A stretch of 64,000 bases of DNA from Candidatus Stoquefichus sp. SB1 (lineage in GTDB: Bacteria > Bacillota_I > Bacilli_A > Erysipelotrichales > Coprobacillaceae). How positions within the stretch are numbered: the first letter of the stretch is position 1; each line of letters opens with the position of its first letter. Positions 43,386 to 52,707 of the stretch are shown here, in pieces. The position numbers and the translations under genes were made by a program. The stretch spans positions 555,747 to 619,746 of the forward strand of contig NZ_LN852694.1 in assembly GCF_001244545.1 (NCBI RefSeq), given 5' to 3'. The notes beneath the pieces were generated by a model that was not told where the DNA came from, did not search any database, and was given only the letters and a program-made list of their open reading frames with translations.

Positions 43386-44687
43386 ATGGAGTTAGTATTC
43401 AATAAAAAATATATCTATTTGTTATTTTTGTATTATTTAATAATAACACTAATATCAATTGTGTTATTAATTTTTTTTAAAACTGTAAATATATTGTTAG
43501 TTAGTATATCATTCTATGTGTTTGGTAGTTTTATTTTTCTTGATTATGTACAAAATAAGAAAATAATTACTATAGGTATTTTATTCAATGTATTTGGATT
43601 ACTATATACAAATTATTATTTATTGGAAAATCTTCAAAATGTTTATATAATCACAGATTCAATTATTAAAGCATTTTTACTTTCGAACCTATCTATGTTA
43701 TTTTTTAATATTGGTTATTTTTTAATTCCATATAAAAAATCATATATCAAAATTTCTTCTGTCAATGAAAAAAGGATATTATATGGTCTAGTAATGATGT
43801 TTTTGGTTGCTTTATTTATTGAATATTATGTTATTTTTATTAAAATAGGATTATTTGTTTTTTTTCATGCTAATAGAAGCCAACAATCTTTATTAATTGG
43901 GAATTACAGTTCACTAACTTTTTATAAAAGTTTTTTTTCTATTGTCCAAATGTGTTCACTTTATTTTTATATTAATAATAAGAATAAAAAATTTTTATAT
44001 TTATTTATTATAAGTTTGATGATTAATATTTTTAATTGTTATGTATCTGTTTCAAGAGCTGAAATTTTTTCTTTTATTTTACCTACTATATATATCCTTT
44101 ATTATTTTAAATTAATAAAAACTAAACAAGTTATTATTTCAGCCATTTGTGTTTTTGTATTGTTTGGTGCATGGAAAAGTTTAGTATGGAATCTCAAAGA
44201 AAATAAAAATATAAGCAAGGAAAATATAAATGTATCTTTTGATAGTGAATTTAATACATGGTACAGTATATCAGATAATATTTTATTATCTGATTATTCT
44301 TACTTATATGGAAAATCATATATTGATACAGTATATAATTTGATTGTTCCTATAACTCATACTGAACCACTTTCTAGGTGGTATTTAAAGATTTATGAAC
44401 CTAATATATATTCTAGAGGAGGAGGAAGGGGATTTTCAGGTGTTATAGAAGCATACCTAAATTTTGGAGTTTTTGGAAATATATTTATTTACACATTATA
44501 TGGTATTTTATTTAAAAAATTATCTAATATTGATTCAGAATTGAAACTAATAATTTTTCTTATTTTATTAGGTTCAATTTATCAACTTTTTAGGTCAGAA
44601 TCATATTCATTATGGAAAACAATGTATTGGTTTGAAATTTTACCAACATTAATTTTATTTAGGTTTTCAAAAAGGAGAAAGCAATGA
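43386..44687 (+). CDS. Wzy-like polysaccharide repeat-unit polymerase
   Basis: The protein is 433 residues from ATG 43386 behind GAGGAGG; the frame reaches TTG 43380 inside that site. About eleven or twelve hydrophobic segments and a long external loop before the last segments (VYNLIVPITHTEPLSRWYL...GGGRGFSGVIEAYLNFGVFG) fit the oligosaccharide repeat-unit polymerase plan. Wzy proteins are diverse, so the call rests on topology and context. By hand count a 240-base segment is about 20% GC. An ATGA overlap couples it to the flippase gene. Confidence 0.82.
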   Translation: MELVFNKKYIYLLFLYYLIITLISIVLLIFFKTVNILLVSISFYVFGSFIFLDYVQNKKIITIGILFNVFGLLYTNYYLLENLQNVYIITDSIIKAFLLSNLSMLFFNIGYFLIPYKKSYIKISSVNEKRILYGLVMMFLVALFIEYYVIFIKIGLFVFFHANRSQQSLLIGNYSSLTFYKSFFSIVQMCSLYFYINNKNKKFLYLFIISLMINIFNCYVSVSRAEIFSFILPTIYILYYFKLIKTKQVIISAICVFVLFGAWKSLVWNLKENKNISKENINVSFDSEFNTWYSISDNILLSDYSYLYGKSYIDTVYNLIVPITHTEPLSRWYLKIYEPNIYSRGGGRGFSGVIEAYLNFGVFGNIFIYTLYGILFKKLSNIDSELKLIIFLILLGSIYQLFRSESYSLWKTMYWFEILPTLILFRFSKRRKQ

Positions 44688-46228
44688 ATATAAGTAAAAT
44701 TTTTAAAGGTACTCTTATTGTGTCTTTAATGATATTTTTAGCAAAAATAGTATCATTTATTTCGGAAACAACTTTAGCATATAGTCTAGGAAGTAGTAGT
44801 GAAGCAGATATTTATTATACAATTATAGGTATACAGCAAATTATTTATCCTATGATAAGCATAGGGGTTTGGAAAATTTTTTTACCTGAATATAAAAAGA
44901 AACTTGTTTTGAAAAAAGAAAATGATGCTAATCAATATTCAGATAAAATTATTACTTTATTTATAATAATTTCTATTGTTTTTGTTATACTTTTAATTGT
45001 GTTTAGTAAATATGTTACTATATTTGTGGTTCCGGGTTTTGATAAAGTCAGTCAAAGTAAGGTTACAACTTTTCTTAGATTTACTTCACCAATGTATTTA
45101 TTTTTATGCGTTTCTACAATTTATGGAGCAATGTTGCAATCAAGAAATAAATTTTTTGGAAGTCAAATAAGAGAAATTGTTGTACAAATTCCAACCATAA
45201 TTGCTTCAATTTTTCTTTATAGAAAGTATGGTTTATATGTTTTAGGTTTATCTTTGATTGTGGGTTCTTTTTTAAGGTTTATTATTGAATTGCCTTTTGT
45301 GAATTGGAATTATAAATTTAAACCAAATATTAAATTTAAAGATAAGGATATCTTTATTTTTTTTAAAAGACTTCCTTCAGCATTATTAACAGCTAGTTTT
45401 ACACAAATACATTCTTTAATTGATAAAATAGTTGCCTCAGGATTATCAGCTGGTTCAATTGCGTGTTTAAATTATGGTGTTAAAGTAAGTACTTTAATTT
45501 CTGGTTTATTTTCACAAGCCATTAATACAGCTGTTTATCCAACAATAGCTGGATTGATTGCTGAACAAAATTATAAAAATTTATCTAGCTTAATAAATAT
45601 AGTTATAAATATTATCTGTTTTTTTATAATACCTGTTTCATTTGGATGTATTGTTTTTAATTATGAAATAGTTAATGTTCTTTTTGCTAGAGGTGCTTTT
45701 CAAGGTAAAGCTATATACACAACTGGATTAATATTGGCGGGATATTCAATAGGTTTGATTTTTACTGCATTAATAACCACTATAAATGATATATTATATT
45801 GTCATGGAAAAGCAAATATTACTATGAAAATTAGTATGTTCTCTTGTATTATGACTTTATTATTGGATTTAATTGTTGTAAATTTTTTGGGGGTATTTGG
45901 TCTAGCATTAGCTACATCTATTTCAAGTATGATAACTTTTTTTATTGCGTTAAAATTTTTAAATGTATGTTTAAAAATTAAACTTATCCATTTTGATAAA
46001 GAAATTATTAAAATTAGTTTTGCTTCTCTTTTTTCTGTTTTACTATCAAGAATATTGTTCTATTATATGTCTTCATGGAATAGTATAGTTAGTTTGTGTA
46101 TATCAATTATTATAGCATTTATCCTATATTTATTTTTAATGATTATAATGAAATCTAATTTAATAAAAACTTTTATTTGCTTTTTGAGGGGAGAGAACAA
46201 TGATTTTATTCAATTTAATAAAAAATGA
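44684..46228 (+). CDS. Lipid-linked oligosaccharide flippase (Wzx/MurJ superfamily)
   Basis: The 514-residue protein has about 13-14 membrane segments of the MOP superfamily. The start MNISKIFKGTLIVSLMIFLAKIVSF and FVVPGFDKVSQSKVTTFLRFTSPMYLF are closer to MurJ/MviN than to classical Wzx. FARGAFQGKAIYTTGLILAGYSIGL is also MurJ-like. In this locus it most likely flips the undecaprenyl-linked repeat unit. It overlaps the next gene by 29 bases. Confidence 0.85.
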   Translation: MNISKIFKGTLIVSLMIFLAKIVSFISETTLAYSLGSSSEADIYYTIIGIQQIIYPMISIGVWKIFLPEYKKKLVLKKENDANQYSDKIITLFIIISIVFVILLIVFSKYVTIFVVPGFDKVSQSKVTTFLRFTSPMYLFLCVSTIYGAMLQSRNKFFGSQIREIVVQIPTIIASIFLYRKYGLYVLGLSLIVGSFLRFIIELPFVNWNYKFKPNIKFKDKDIFIFFKRLPSALLTASFTQIHSLIDKIVASGLSAGSIACLNYGVKVSTLISGLFSQAINTAVYPTIAGLIAEQNYKNLSSLINIVINIICFFIIPVSFGCIVFNYEIVNVLFARGAFQGKAIYTTGLILAGYSIGLIFTALITTINDILYCHGKANITMKISMFSCIMTLLLDLIVVNFLGVFGLALATSISSMITFFIALKFLNVCLKIKLIHFDKEIIKISFASLFSVLLSRILFYYMSSWNSIVSLCISIIIAFILYLFLMIIMKSNLIKTFICFLRGENNDFIQFNKK

Positions 46229-46703
46229 TTGGAAATTAAATTCAACCATTTCATCAATTATTTTACTGTTTTATCGAATTAAACATTCATTATATATGAA
46301 CAAACATAATATCTTACTAAAAATTGTAATAATTATTGAATATATAATAATGATATTTTTAAATGTTGACGTACAGATTTCCTACAAAGCGGAATTAGGC
46401 AAAAATATAAGATTATTGCATAAAGGAACAGGTGTTGTTATTTCATCTAAGGCAAAAATTGGAGATAATTGCACTATTTTACATCAGGTTACAATAGGTA
46501 TAAATGAAGCTAAAAAGAATCAAAATATTACTATTGGTAATAATTGTTTTCTAGGAACTGGAGCAAAAATTATCTCATGTAATGTATGTGATTATTGTAA
46601 AATAGGTGCAAATGCAGTTGTTATAAAAGATATATTGAATCCATCCATTGTTTATTGTTTAAATGAAGTTAAACAGATTGAAATTAATTCGATTAACAAT
46701 TAA
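46200..46703 (+). CDS. Serine acetyltransferase-like hexapeptide-repeat transferase
   Basis: The 167-residue protein has a short N-terminal region and then left-handed beta-helix hexapeptide repeats (about 75-155) in the CysE-like order: GKNIRLLHKGTGVVISSKAKIGDNCTILHQVTIG, NITIGNNCFLGTGAKII. The catalytic-type His lies in LHQVTIG. In polysaccharide loci such CysE-like proteins usually acetylate a sugar. GAGGGGAGAG precedes the ATG inside the flippase gene. It ends the AT-rich block; a 269-base gap follows. Confidence 0.84.
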   Translation: MILFNLIKNDWKLNSTISSIILLFYRIKHSLYMNKHNILLKIVIIIEYIIMIFLNVDVQISYKAELGKNIRLLHKGTGVVISSKAKIGDNCTILHQVTIGINEAKKNQNITIGNNCFLGTGAKIISCNVCDYCKIGANAVVIKDILNPSIVYCLNEVKQIEINSINN

Positions 46704-46972
46704 AGAAAATAATCATATTCATTAATTAATAGTAATGTTAAAAAATCTGATTATTAGAACAGTTTATTACAAAAATGCTTCTTAATTTATCAATAGATAT
46801 CACAAAACATATAAGTAAAATATTAAATCAACAAATTATTAGATAATTGTTGATAGAAAACATAAGTATAAATAAAATCTATAATATTTTTTCAGATAGA
46901 GAAAGTATTAAATTATGAAACAAAAATGATAATAAGAGAAATTAGAAATAATATTGGGAGGGAAATAAATAG
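46704..46972 (+). other. AT-rich intergenic region with one hairpin
   Basis: No open frame of note. ATCAACAA (46827-46834) and TTGTTGAT (46847-46854) form an eight-pair hairpin without a T tract. A TATAAT lies at 46880-46885 but without a clear -35 box. The gap marks a sharp rise from about 20-25% GC on the left to about 40% in ugd. Confidence 0.5.
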
Positions 46973-48205
46973 ATGAAAATAGCAGTTGCAGGAACAGGTT
47001 ATGTAGGGTTAAGCATCGCTACATTGCTCTCACAGCATCATTCAGTGATGGCTGTGGATATTATAGAAGAAAAAGTCAATATGATTAACAGTAAAAAGTC
47101 TCCAATTCATGATAAGGAAATTGAAGACTTTTTAAGTACAAAAAAATTAGATCTGGTGGCTACATTAGATGCAAAGAGAGCATATGAAGATGCTGAGTTT
47201 GTAGTCATTGCAGCTCCTACTAACTATGACTCAAAGAAGAATTTCTTTGATACCAGTGCAGTGGAGAATGTCATTGAAACAGTAATGGAAGTCAATTCAA
47301 GTGCCATTATGGTCATCAAGAGCACAATACCAGTAGGATATACTGAAAGTGTCAGAAAGAAATACAATACAGATAGAATCATCTTCAGTCCTGAGTTTCT
47401 GAGAGAATCAAAGGCACTGTATGATAACCTCTATCCATCAAGAATCATTGTAGGAACGGATATGAACAAAGAGTATCTTGTAGAAAGAGCCAATGCCTTT
47501 GCATCACTTCTTCAGGAAGGAGCAGTCAAAGAGAATGTAGATACACTGATTATGGGATTCACTGAAGCAGAGGCAGTGAAGCTGTTTGCTAATACATATC
47601 TGGCATTAAGAGTCTCATACTTCAATGAGCTTGATACCTATGCAGAGATGAAAGGACTGAATACTCAGGAAATCATCAACGGAGTATGTCTTGACCCAAG
47701 AATAGGGAGTCATTACAACAATCCATCATTCGGATATGGAGGATACTGTCTGCCAAAGGATACAAAGCAGCTGCTGGCGAATTATGATGATGTGCCACAG
47801 AATCTGATAGAGGCAATAGTGGAATCAAACAGAACAAGAAAGGACTTCATTGCAGAAAGAGTGCTGGAGACTGCTGGATATTATACAGCGTCAAGCCAGT
47901 ATGAAGAGGACAGAGAGAAGCATGTCGTCATAGGAGTGTATAGACTGACAATGAAATCAAATTCAGATAACTTCAGACAGTCATCAATACAGGGAGTGAT
48001 GAAACGTATCAAGGCGAAGGGAGCAGAAGTGATCATCTATGAGCCAACGCTGGAGAATGGAACAACCTTCTTTGGAAGCAGGATTGTCAATGATTTAGAT
48101 AAGTTCAAAGAATTGTCTAATAGTATACTTGCTAATCGTTATGATGATTGTTTGGATGATGTAGAATATAAGGTTTATACAAGAGATCTGTTTAGAAGGG
48201 ATTAA
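46973..48205 (+). CDS. UDP-glucose/UDP-sugar 6-dehydrogenase
   Basis: The 410-residue NAD-dependent enzyme starts [20 protein letters not shown] and has [14 protein letters not shown] and [14 protein letters not shown] with the catalytic Cys259. It oxidises a UDP-sugar, most likely UDP-glucose, to the uronate. The next gene encodes a UronatE-4-epimerase-like enzyme, so the pair would give UDP-glucuronate and UDP-galacturonate. A 240-base stretch around the active site is about 41% GC by hand count, but the last 110 bases return to AT-rich codon choice. Confidence 0.94.
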   Translation: MKIAVAGTGYVGLSIATLLSQHHSVMAVDIIEEKVNMINSKKSPIHDKEIEDFLSTKKLDLVATLDAKRAYEDAEFVVIAAPTNYDSKKNFFDTSAVENVIETVMEVNSSAIMVIKSTIPVGYTESVRKKYNTDRIIFSPEFLRESKALYDNLYPSRIIVGTDMNKEYLVERANAFASLLQEGAVKENVDTLIMGFTEAEAVKLFANTYLALRVSYFNELDTYAEMKGLNTQEIINGVCLDPRIGSHYNNPSFGYGGYCLPKDTKQLLANYDDVPQNLIEAIVESNRTRKDFIAERVLETAGYYTASSQYEEDREKHVVIGVYRLTMKSNSDNFRQSSIQGVMKRIKAKGAEVIIYEPTLENGTTFFGSRIVNDLDKFKELSNSILANRYDDCLDDVEYKVYTRDLFRRD

Positions 48206-48210
48206 GGGGT

Positions 48211-49296
48211 ATGTTGGATAAGAATATTAATTTAGAAGGTAAGACTGTATTTATTACAGGAGTTGCTGGGTTTATAGGAAGCAATCTTGTATTAGAATTA
48301 CTGAATAGTATTAATGACATAAATATTGTTGGTATTGATAATATGAATGATTATTATGATGTTTCATTAAAGGAATATAGACTGCAGCAGATCAATGAAT
48401 GCCTCAGGAAAGTAACTGGGACATTTGTTTTTATTAGGGATTCAATAGCAAACAAAGGTATCATAGATGAAATATTTAATAAATATAAGCCATCAGTGAT
48501 TGTCAATCTGGCAGCACAGGCAGGAGTGAGATATTCGATAACGAATCCTGATGCATATATAGAAAGCAATATGATAGGTTTCTATAACATACTTGAAGCA
48601 TGTCGTCATTCATATGATGATGGTAAAGAAGGTGTTCAACATCTTGTCTATGCATCATCATCAAGTGTCTATGGTTCCAATAAAAAGGTACCATATAGTA
48701 CAGAAGATAAAGTAGATAATCCAGTAAGTTTATATGCAGCCACAAAGAAATCAAATGAACTGATGGCACATGCCTACAGCAAGCTATACAATATTCCATC
48801 AACAGGACTGAGATTCTTTACAGTGTATGGACCGGCAGGGAGACCGGATATGGCCTACTTTGGGTTTACAAACAAGCTAAGAAACAATGAGACAATCCAG
48901 ATCTTCAACTATGGAAACTGTCGAAGAGACTTCACCTATATAGATGATATAGTAGAGGGAGTGAAGAGAGTGATGCAGGTAGCACCAGTGAAAATAAATG
49001 GAGAGGATGGACTGCCAATACCACCATATAAGGTATACAATATAGGGAACAGCCATCCAGAGAATCTGCTGGAGTTTGTAGATATCCTGCAGCAGGAGCT
49101 GATCAGTGCAGGAGTACTGCCAAAGGAATATGACTTTGAAAGCCATAAGGAACTGGTAGCCATGCAGCCGGGAGATGTACCAGTGACATATGCAGATACC
49201 TTACCATTAGAAAAAGACTTTGGATTCAAACCAGATACAAGTCTGAGAGAGGGATTAAGAAACTTTGCCAGATGGTATAAGGAATTTTATAAATAA
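48211..49296 (+). CDS. NAD-dependent epimerase, UDP-glucuronate 4-epimerase-like
   Basis: The 361-residue SDR protein has TGVAGFIG at 16-23, NLAAQAGVRYSI and the catalytic Tyr175/Lys179 in SLYAATKKSNELMAHAYSKL. TGLRFFTVYGPAGRPDMAYFGFTN completes the signature of UDP-glucuronate 4-epimerases (LspL/Cap1J type). It follows the UDP-glucose dehydrogenase by five bases, which supports that specificity. The first 150 bases are AT-rich while the rest is distinctly GC-richer. A UUCG-loop terminator follows. Confidence 0.92.
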   Translation: MLDKNINLEGKTVFITGVAGFIGSNLVLELLNSINDINIVGIDNMNDYYDVSLKEYRLQQINECLRKVTGTFVFIRDSIANKGIIDEIFNKYKPSVIVNLAAQAGVRYSITNPDAYIESNMIGFYNILEACRHSYDDGKEGVQHLVYASSSSVYGSNKKVPYSTEDKVDNPVSLYAATKKSNELMAHAYSKLYNIPSTGLRFFTVYGPAGRPDMAYFGFTNKLRNNETIQIFNYGNCRRDFTYIDDIVEGVKRVMQVAPVKINGEDGLPIPPYKVYNIGNSHPENLLEFVDILQQELISAGVLPKEYDFESHKELVAMQPGDVPVTYADTLPLEKDFGFKPDTSLREGLRNFARWYKEFYK

Positions 49297-49312
49297 GATA
49301 ATGATTCATTTC

Positions 49313-49336
49313 AAGTACCTTTCGAGGTACTTTTTC
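49313..49336 (+). terminator. Terminator after the epimerase gene
   Basis: AAGTACCT, TTCG tetraloop, AGGTACTT and further T. The UUCG loop makes it very stable. Confidence 0.9.
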
Positions 49337-49445
49337 TTTATGTTTGACGATTGCTTTATGCAATTATATAATAAAGTTGTAAAATGTTTCCATTATAAAA
49401 AGAAATTCCTCCTTTTTTTGCGTATATATAATAGGAGGGTAAATA

Positions 49446-50339
49446 ATGGAAGCAGTTAAATTAGCACTTGATTATAAGGAAGACCTGTTTTTTAAATACT
49501 ACTGTGGCAGTGAGCATCAGGATGCCTTTATATTCAGAAAGTTTCTGATAGAGAATATCACTCATCTGGATATGACGGATGCAAGAATCAGCAATACCGA
49601 ACTGACAACCTTATCCAAGACTGACAAGAGAATCATCATGGATACCTTAATCACTAAGGATGGCTATCAGGTAGATATGGAGATGCAGAATACAATATTG
49701 AATTCCTTTCTCAGCAAAAGGTTTCAGTATTATGCATGTAAGAGCATTGTGATACAGCTGGCAGATGGAGAAAAGGATTATGGAAAGCTCAAGGAGTTCT
49801 ATCTGATTATCTTCATCAATGAAGATAATGTTCATCTGATTAATCATGGAACCCTGAGATATGAGGATGGAAAGCAGATGAGAGACTGTGTGATACATAT
49901 CTACTATGTGAATCTTAAAGCGATAAACAAAATAGCGAGACAAAGGAAACTAAGCGAGTTTGAAGCAGTGATCTATCTTATGGCAAACAATACAGTAGAA
50001 AACATTGAATATGAAGAAAAGGAAGGGATGATTCAATATATGGAAAGAAGCTATGAAATGTTTAAGGCAGATGGAGCATTAATTAGAGAGTTGCTGGAAG
50101 AAAGAGAAAAGGAGTTCTTTCATGCGATGGAGCTTAATGAAACAAGACAAGAAGGTGAAGAAAAAGGGAAGAGATATGGTATGGTTAATTTACTAAATAC
50201 GCTTATTAAGATGAAATATGGTGAAGATGCTGAGAAATGGCTAAGTCAATGTAATGAACAAGAATTCATACAGATACTAGCTTTGGTTAATGATAATGTA
50301 CCTTATGAAAGTTTAATCAAGCTGTATATGAAAGATTAA
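49446..50339 (+). CDS. Rpn-family recombination-promoting nuclease (PD-(D/E)XK)
   Basis: The 297-residue protein starts with LDYKEDLFFKYYCGSEHQDAF and FRKFLIENI, then IIMDTLITKDGYQVDMEMQ, the Asp...Glu-x-Gln core of the PD-(D/E)XK nuclease in Rpn/YhgA-like proteins. A charged helical region with EEREKEF and a C-terminal domain follow. E. coli Rpn proteins are DNA endonucleases that raise RecA-independent recombination; the 'putative transposase' label is historical. Rpn genes are commonly multicopy. It has AGGAGGG and its own terminator. The middle is GC-richer than both ends. Confidence 0.88.
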   Translation: MEAVKLALDYKEDLFFKYYCGSEHQDAFIFRKFLIENITHLDMTDARISNTELTTLSKTDKRIIMDTLITKDGYQVDMEMQNTILNSFLSKRFQYYACKSIVIQLADGEKDYGKLKEFYLIIFINEDNVHLINHGTLRYEDGKQMRDCVIHIYYVNLKAINKIARQRKLSEFEAVIYLMANNTVENIEYEEKEGMIQYMERSYEMFKADGALIRELLEEREKEFFHAMELNETRQEGEEKGKRYGMVNLLNTLIKMKYGEDAEKWLSQCNEQEFIQILALVNDNVPYESLIKLYMKD

Positions 50340-50341
50340 GA

Positions 50342-50385
50342 AAAAGGATTATAGCCTATTGTATAAGTAGACTATAATCCTTTTA
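50342..50385 (+). terminator. Terminator after the Rpn gene
   Basis: AAAAGGATTATAG, a 17-base loop and CTATAATCCTTTT. A twelve-pair stem that could work in both directions. Confidence 0.8.
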
Positions 50386-50492
50386 AAGGTTGTATTGATT
50401 TTTAAAGGGATGAAAATAATTGGAATTTGGATTTATTTGTATATTTTCTTTAAATATGATAAAGTATGTATGTTTAGAAAGTGAGGGGTTTG

Positions 50493-51917
50493 ATGAATAA
50501 ATATATTGATTATTTAAAAAGTTCTATATGGGCAAAAATTACATTAGCTTTGTTAGGTATTATTGTTATATTGGGAATATATTGTTTTGTGCAATTATTT
50601 ATTTATATACCAACAAATATAATGATTATTGCTATTGTTGTTTTCTTGATTTTAATGGGATTATTATGGTTGAGTCATTTTAAGGTTCCTAAAGTAAGTC
50701 TTGTATTAGAAGTGATTGTTTGTGCTTGCTTAATTGTTGGAGTGTTTGCAGTTAATAAAGTGACAACTTTTACTGGGAAGGTAACAGAGACAAATGAAGT
50801 AGAAACTGTTCAAATTGTTGCTTTAAAGGATTCTAAAATCACACGTGATGATGCATTTAATAAATTAACAATGGCTTATTTGCAAGAAGATGATACTGCA
50901 TATACACGTTCATCTGAAATTCTTAAAGAGAATAATAAAACAGTTCAAAAAGAAATTCCATACAAGAGTATGGAAACAGCATATAATGATTTAAAAAATC
51001 AAAAAGTTGATTTATTAGTATTAACAAATCTAAGTAAAAGTGATTTATCATCAGTTGATGAAAATTATTCAGATCAGATTAAAGTTATTTTATCTAAAGA
51101 TTATCCTTTTGATAGTGTCAAAGCAAAAAGTGTTAATATTGCTAAAGAGCCATTTACAATCTATTTCCAAGGTGCTGATTTATCATCAGGAGACAATATT
51201 AATTCTGTAGGAAGAGGCGATGTTAATATCTTATTAACAGTGAATCCGAATACAAAACAAGTCAATATGCAAGTTATTCCTAGAGATTTATTTGTTTATA
51301 TTCCTTGTAAAGATGCAAGCAGTAAATTATCATACAGTGGTTGGTGGGGAGGTATTCAATCCTCAATTGCTAGTATTGAAAAAGCATTAGATGTTGAAAT
51401 CAACTATTATGCGAAAATTAATTTTACTGGTTTAACTGATTTAGTAGATGCATTAGGTGGTGTAAAGGTTTATAGTCATTATACATATAATGCAGGTGGT
51501 TATAACTTTGTGAAAGGATATAATGATGTAGATGGTCCAAAAGCATTAATGTTTGCTAGAGCACGTAAAATGTTACCATTAAATGAAAGATCTCGTGGTT
51601 ATCAGCAAATGGAATTAATTAAAGGAATCTTTACGAAGTTTGCTCAAGAACCAACATATAATCATGCTATGAGTGTTATTGATTCACTTGAAAATAATTT
51701 TACAACAAATCTTCCAAAAGAAGATTTTGTAAAAGCTTATCAAATAGTTTTAGACTTATTACCAAAATTACAAACAATGGAAAATCATTCTATTGAAGGT
51801 GAATATAAATGGCATAATGATGAAGTGAATTCTAATTATTTATACTATTTTTACCCTAATGATGGAGAGATAAAAGCTGTTAAAGAAAGAATTGATAATG
51901 TTTTAAATGGAAAATAG
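50493..51917 (+). CDS. LytR-CpsA-Psr (LCP) family glycopolymer ligase
   Basis: The protein is 474 residues from ATG 50493 after GTGAGGGG; GTG 50481 is in that site. It has three N-terminal membrane segments (about 13-35, 42-62 and 68-88), an accessory domain (about 100-225) and the LCP domain (about 225-440). The motifs RGDVNILLTVNP, VIPRDLFVYI, KINFTGLTDLVDALGG, ARARKMLPLNERSRGYQQMELIKGI are all diagnostic. LCP enzymes attach undecaprenyl-linked glycopolymers to peptidoglycan. Its place just after the polysaccharide locus fits attachment of that polymer to the wall. Confidence 0.95.
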   Translation: MNKYIDYLKSSIWAKITLALLGIIVILGIYCFVQLFIYIPTNIMIIAIVVFLILMGLLWLSHFKVPKVSLVLEVIVCACLIVGVFAVNKVTTFTGKVTETNEVETVQIVALKDSKITRDDAFNKLTMAYLQEDDTAYTRSSEILKENNKTVQKEIPYKSMETAYNDLKNQKVDLLVLTNLSKSDLSSVDENYSDQIKVILSKDYPFDSVKAKSVNIAKEPFTIYFQGADLSSGDNINSVGRGDVNILLTVNPNTKQVNMQVIPRDLFVYIPCKDASSKLSYSGWWGGIQSSIASIEKALDVEINYYAKINFTGLTDLVDALGGVKVYSHYTYNAGGYNFVKGYNDVDGPKALMFARARKMLPLNERSRGYQQMELIKGIFTKFAQEPTYNHAMSVIDSLENNFTTNLPKEDFVKAYQIVLDLLPKLQTMENHSIEGEYKWHNDEVNSNYLYYFYPNDGEIKAVKERIDNVLNGK

Positions 51918-51948
51918 ATTTGAAACTATATAAAATAATGAACTTATA

Positions 51949-51994
51949 AGACAAAATAAATATACATAGTATGTATCTTTGTTTTGTCTTTTTC
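51949..51994 (+). terminator. Terminator after the LCP gene
   Basis: AAGACAAAA and TTTTGTCTT enclose an inner ATACATA-G-TATGTAT stem. A T-rich tail follows. Confidence 0.78.
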
Positions 51995-52098
51995 TTGGTA
52001 TTGAATGGGTTGGATAAATATTAAGAAAAAATTAAGAATTCATTTCTTGTGATTTTCTGTTGATAAGTTTATAATGCTATCAAATGGAGGCGATAAAA

Positions 52099-52632
52099 AT
52101 GAATCCAAAAATAAAATTTCGTTTAAGAATTATAGCAATACTTACAACTCTTATATGGATGATAGTTATTTTTAGATTTTCAATGGATACAGGAACATCA
52201 TCACATGAATTAAGTGATATGTGTGTACAAATATTCAATAAAGCAGTTTATCATTTTACTGGTAAAGATTTAACAATTTCTATTACTCCAGAACATTATG
52301 CTTTAATAGAACTTTTCTTTCGTAAACTTGCTCATATGAGTATCTACTTTGTATTGAGTATTAATGTTATGGTAGTCTTATTTACATTTAATATAAAAAT
52401 GTCTTTACGTATGTTTATATCAGCCTTATTCTGTTTCTTATATGCATTAAGTGATGAATTTCATCAAATGTTTGTGGATGGAAGAGGAGCGAGCTTTACT
52501 GATTGCTTGATTGATACTTCAGGGGCATTATTAGGAATTATAGTAGCATTAGTCTTATATTGTATTCTCTATACAATAATGACAAAATATCAAAAACATA
52601 AAGGATTAATTCAAGGAGCTTATGCAAAATAA
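52099..52632 (+). CDS. VanZ-like membrane protein
   Basis: The protein is 177 residues from ATG 52099, with GGAGGCGAT 5 bases upstream; ATG 52084 overlaps that site. It has four or five hydrophobic segments and the VanZ motifs FSMDTGTSSHE, FFRKLAHMSIYFVLS and ALSDEFHQMFVDGRGASFTDCLIDTSGALLG. VanZ-like proteins give low-level teicoplanin resistance in enterococci, but most relatives have no proven function. Context after the LCP gene suggests a cell-envelope role. The terminator hairpin overlaps its stop. Confidence 0.9.
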   Translation: MNPKIKFRLRIIAILTTLIWMIVIFRFSMDTGTSSHELSDMCVQIFNKAVYHFTGKDLTISITPEHYALIELFFRKLAHMSIYFVLSINVMVVLFTFNIKMSLRMFISALFCFLYALSDEFHQMFVDGRGASFTDCLIDTSGALLGIIVALVLYCILYTIMTKYQKHKGLIQGAYAK

Positions 52633-52643
52633 GCTCCTTTCAT
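52613..52643 (+). terminator. Terminator overlapping the VanZ-like stop codon
   Basis: AAGGAGCTTA, TGCAAAA, TAAGCTCCTT, then T. The left arm encodes the last residues. Confidence 0.78.
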
Positions 52644-52707
52644 ACAAAAATGGCTGTCAAATTGAGCTGGTTTTATATATAATAAAGTTATTGGGAGTAG
52701 GTGCTAT

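Noticed and set aside
46880..46885. Promoter for ugd
   Set aside because: Only a TATAAT is seen; no -35 box lies at a suitable distance, so I do not call it.
48503..49229. Overlapping minus-strand open frames within the epimerase gene
   Set aside because: Shadow frames caused by the GC-richer codon pattern of the epimerase; no ribosome binding site or family resemblance.
49265..49459. Short plus-strand frame between the epimerase and Rpn genes
   Set aside because: It begins inside the epimerase gene, crosses its terminator and ends in the Rpn start; no ribosome binding site.
49446..50339. Rpn gene as part of a transposon
   Set aside because: I saw no terminal inverted repeats or target duplication around it. 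The 'transposase' label for this family is historical.
52099..52632. Glycopeptide resistance gene vanZ
   Set aside because: Only the general VanZ-like fold is visible and no other van genes are present, so a resistance call is not justified.
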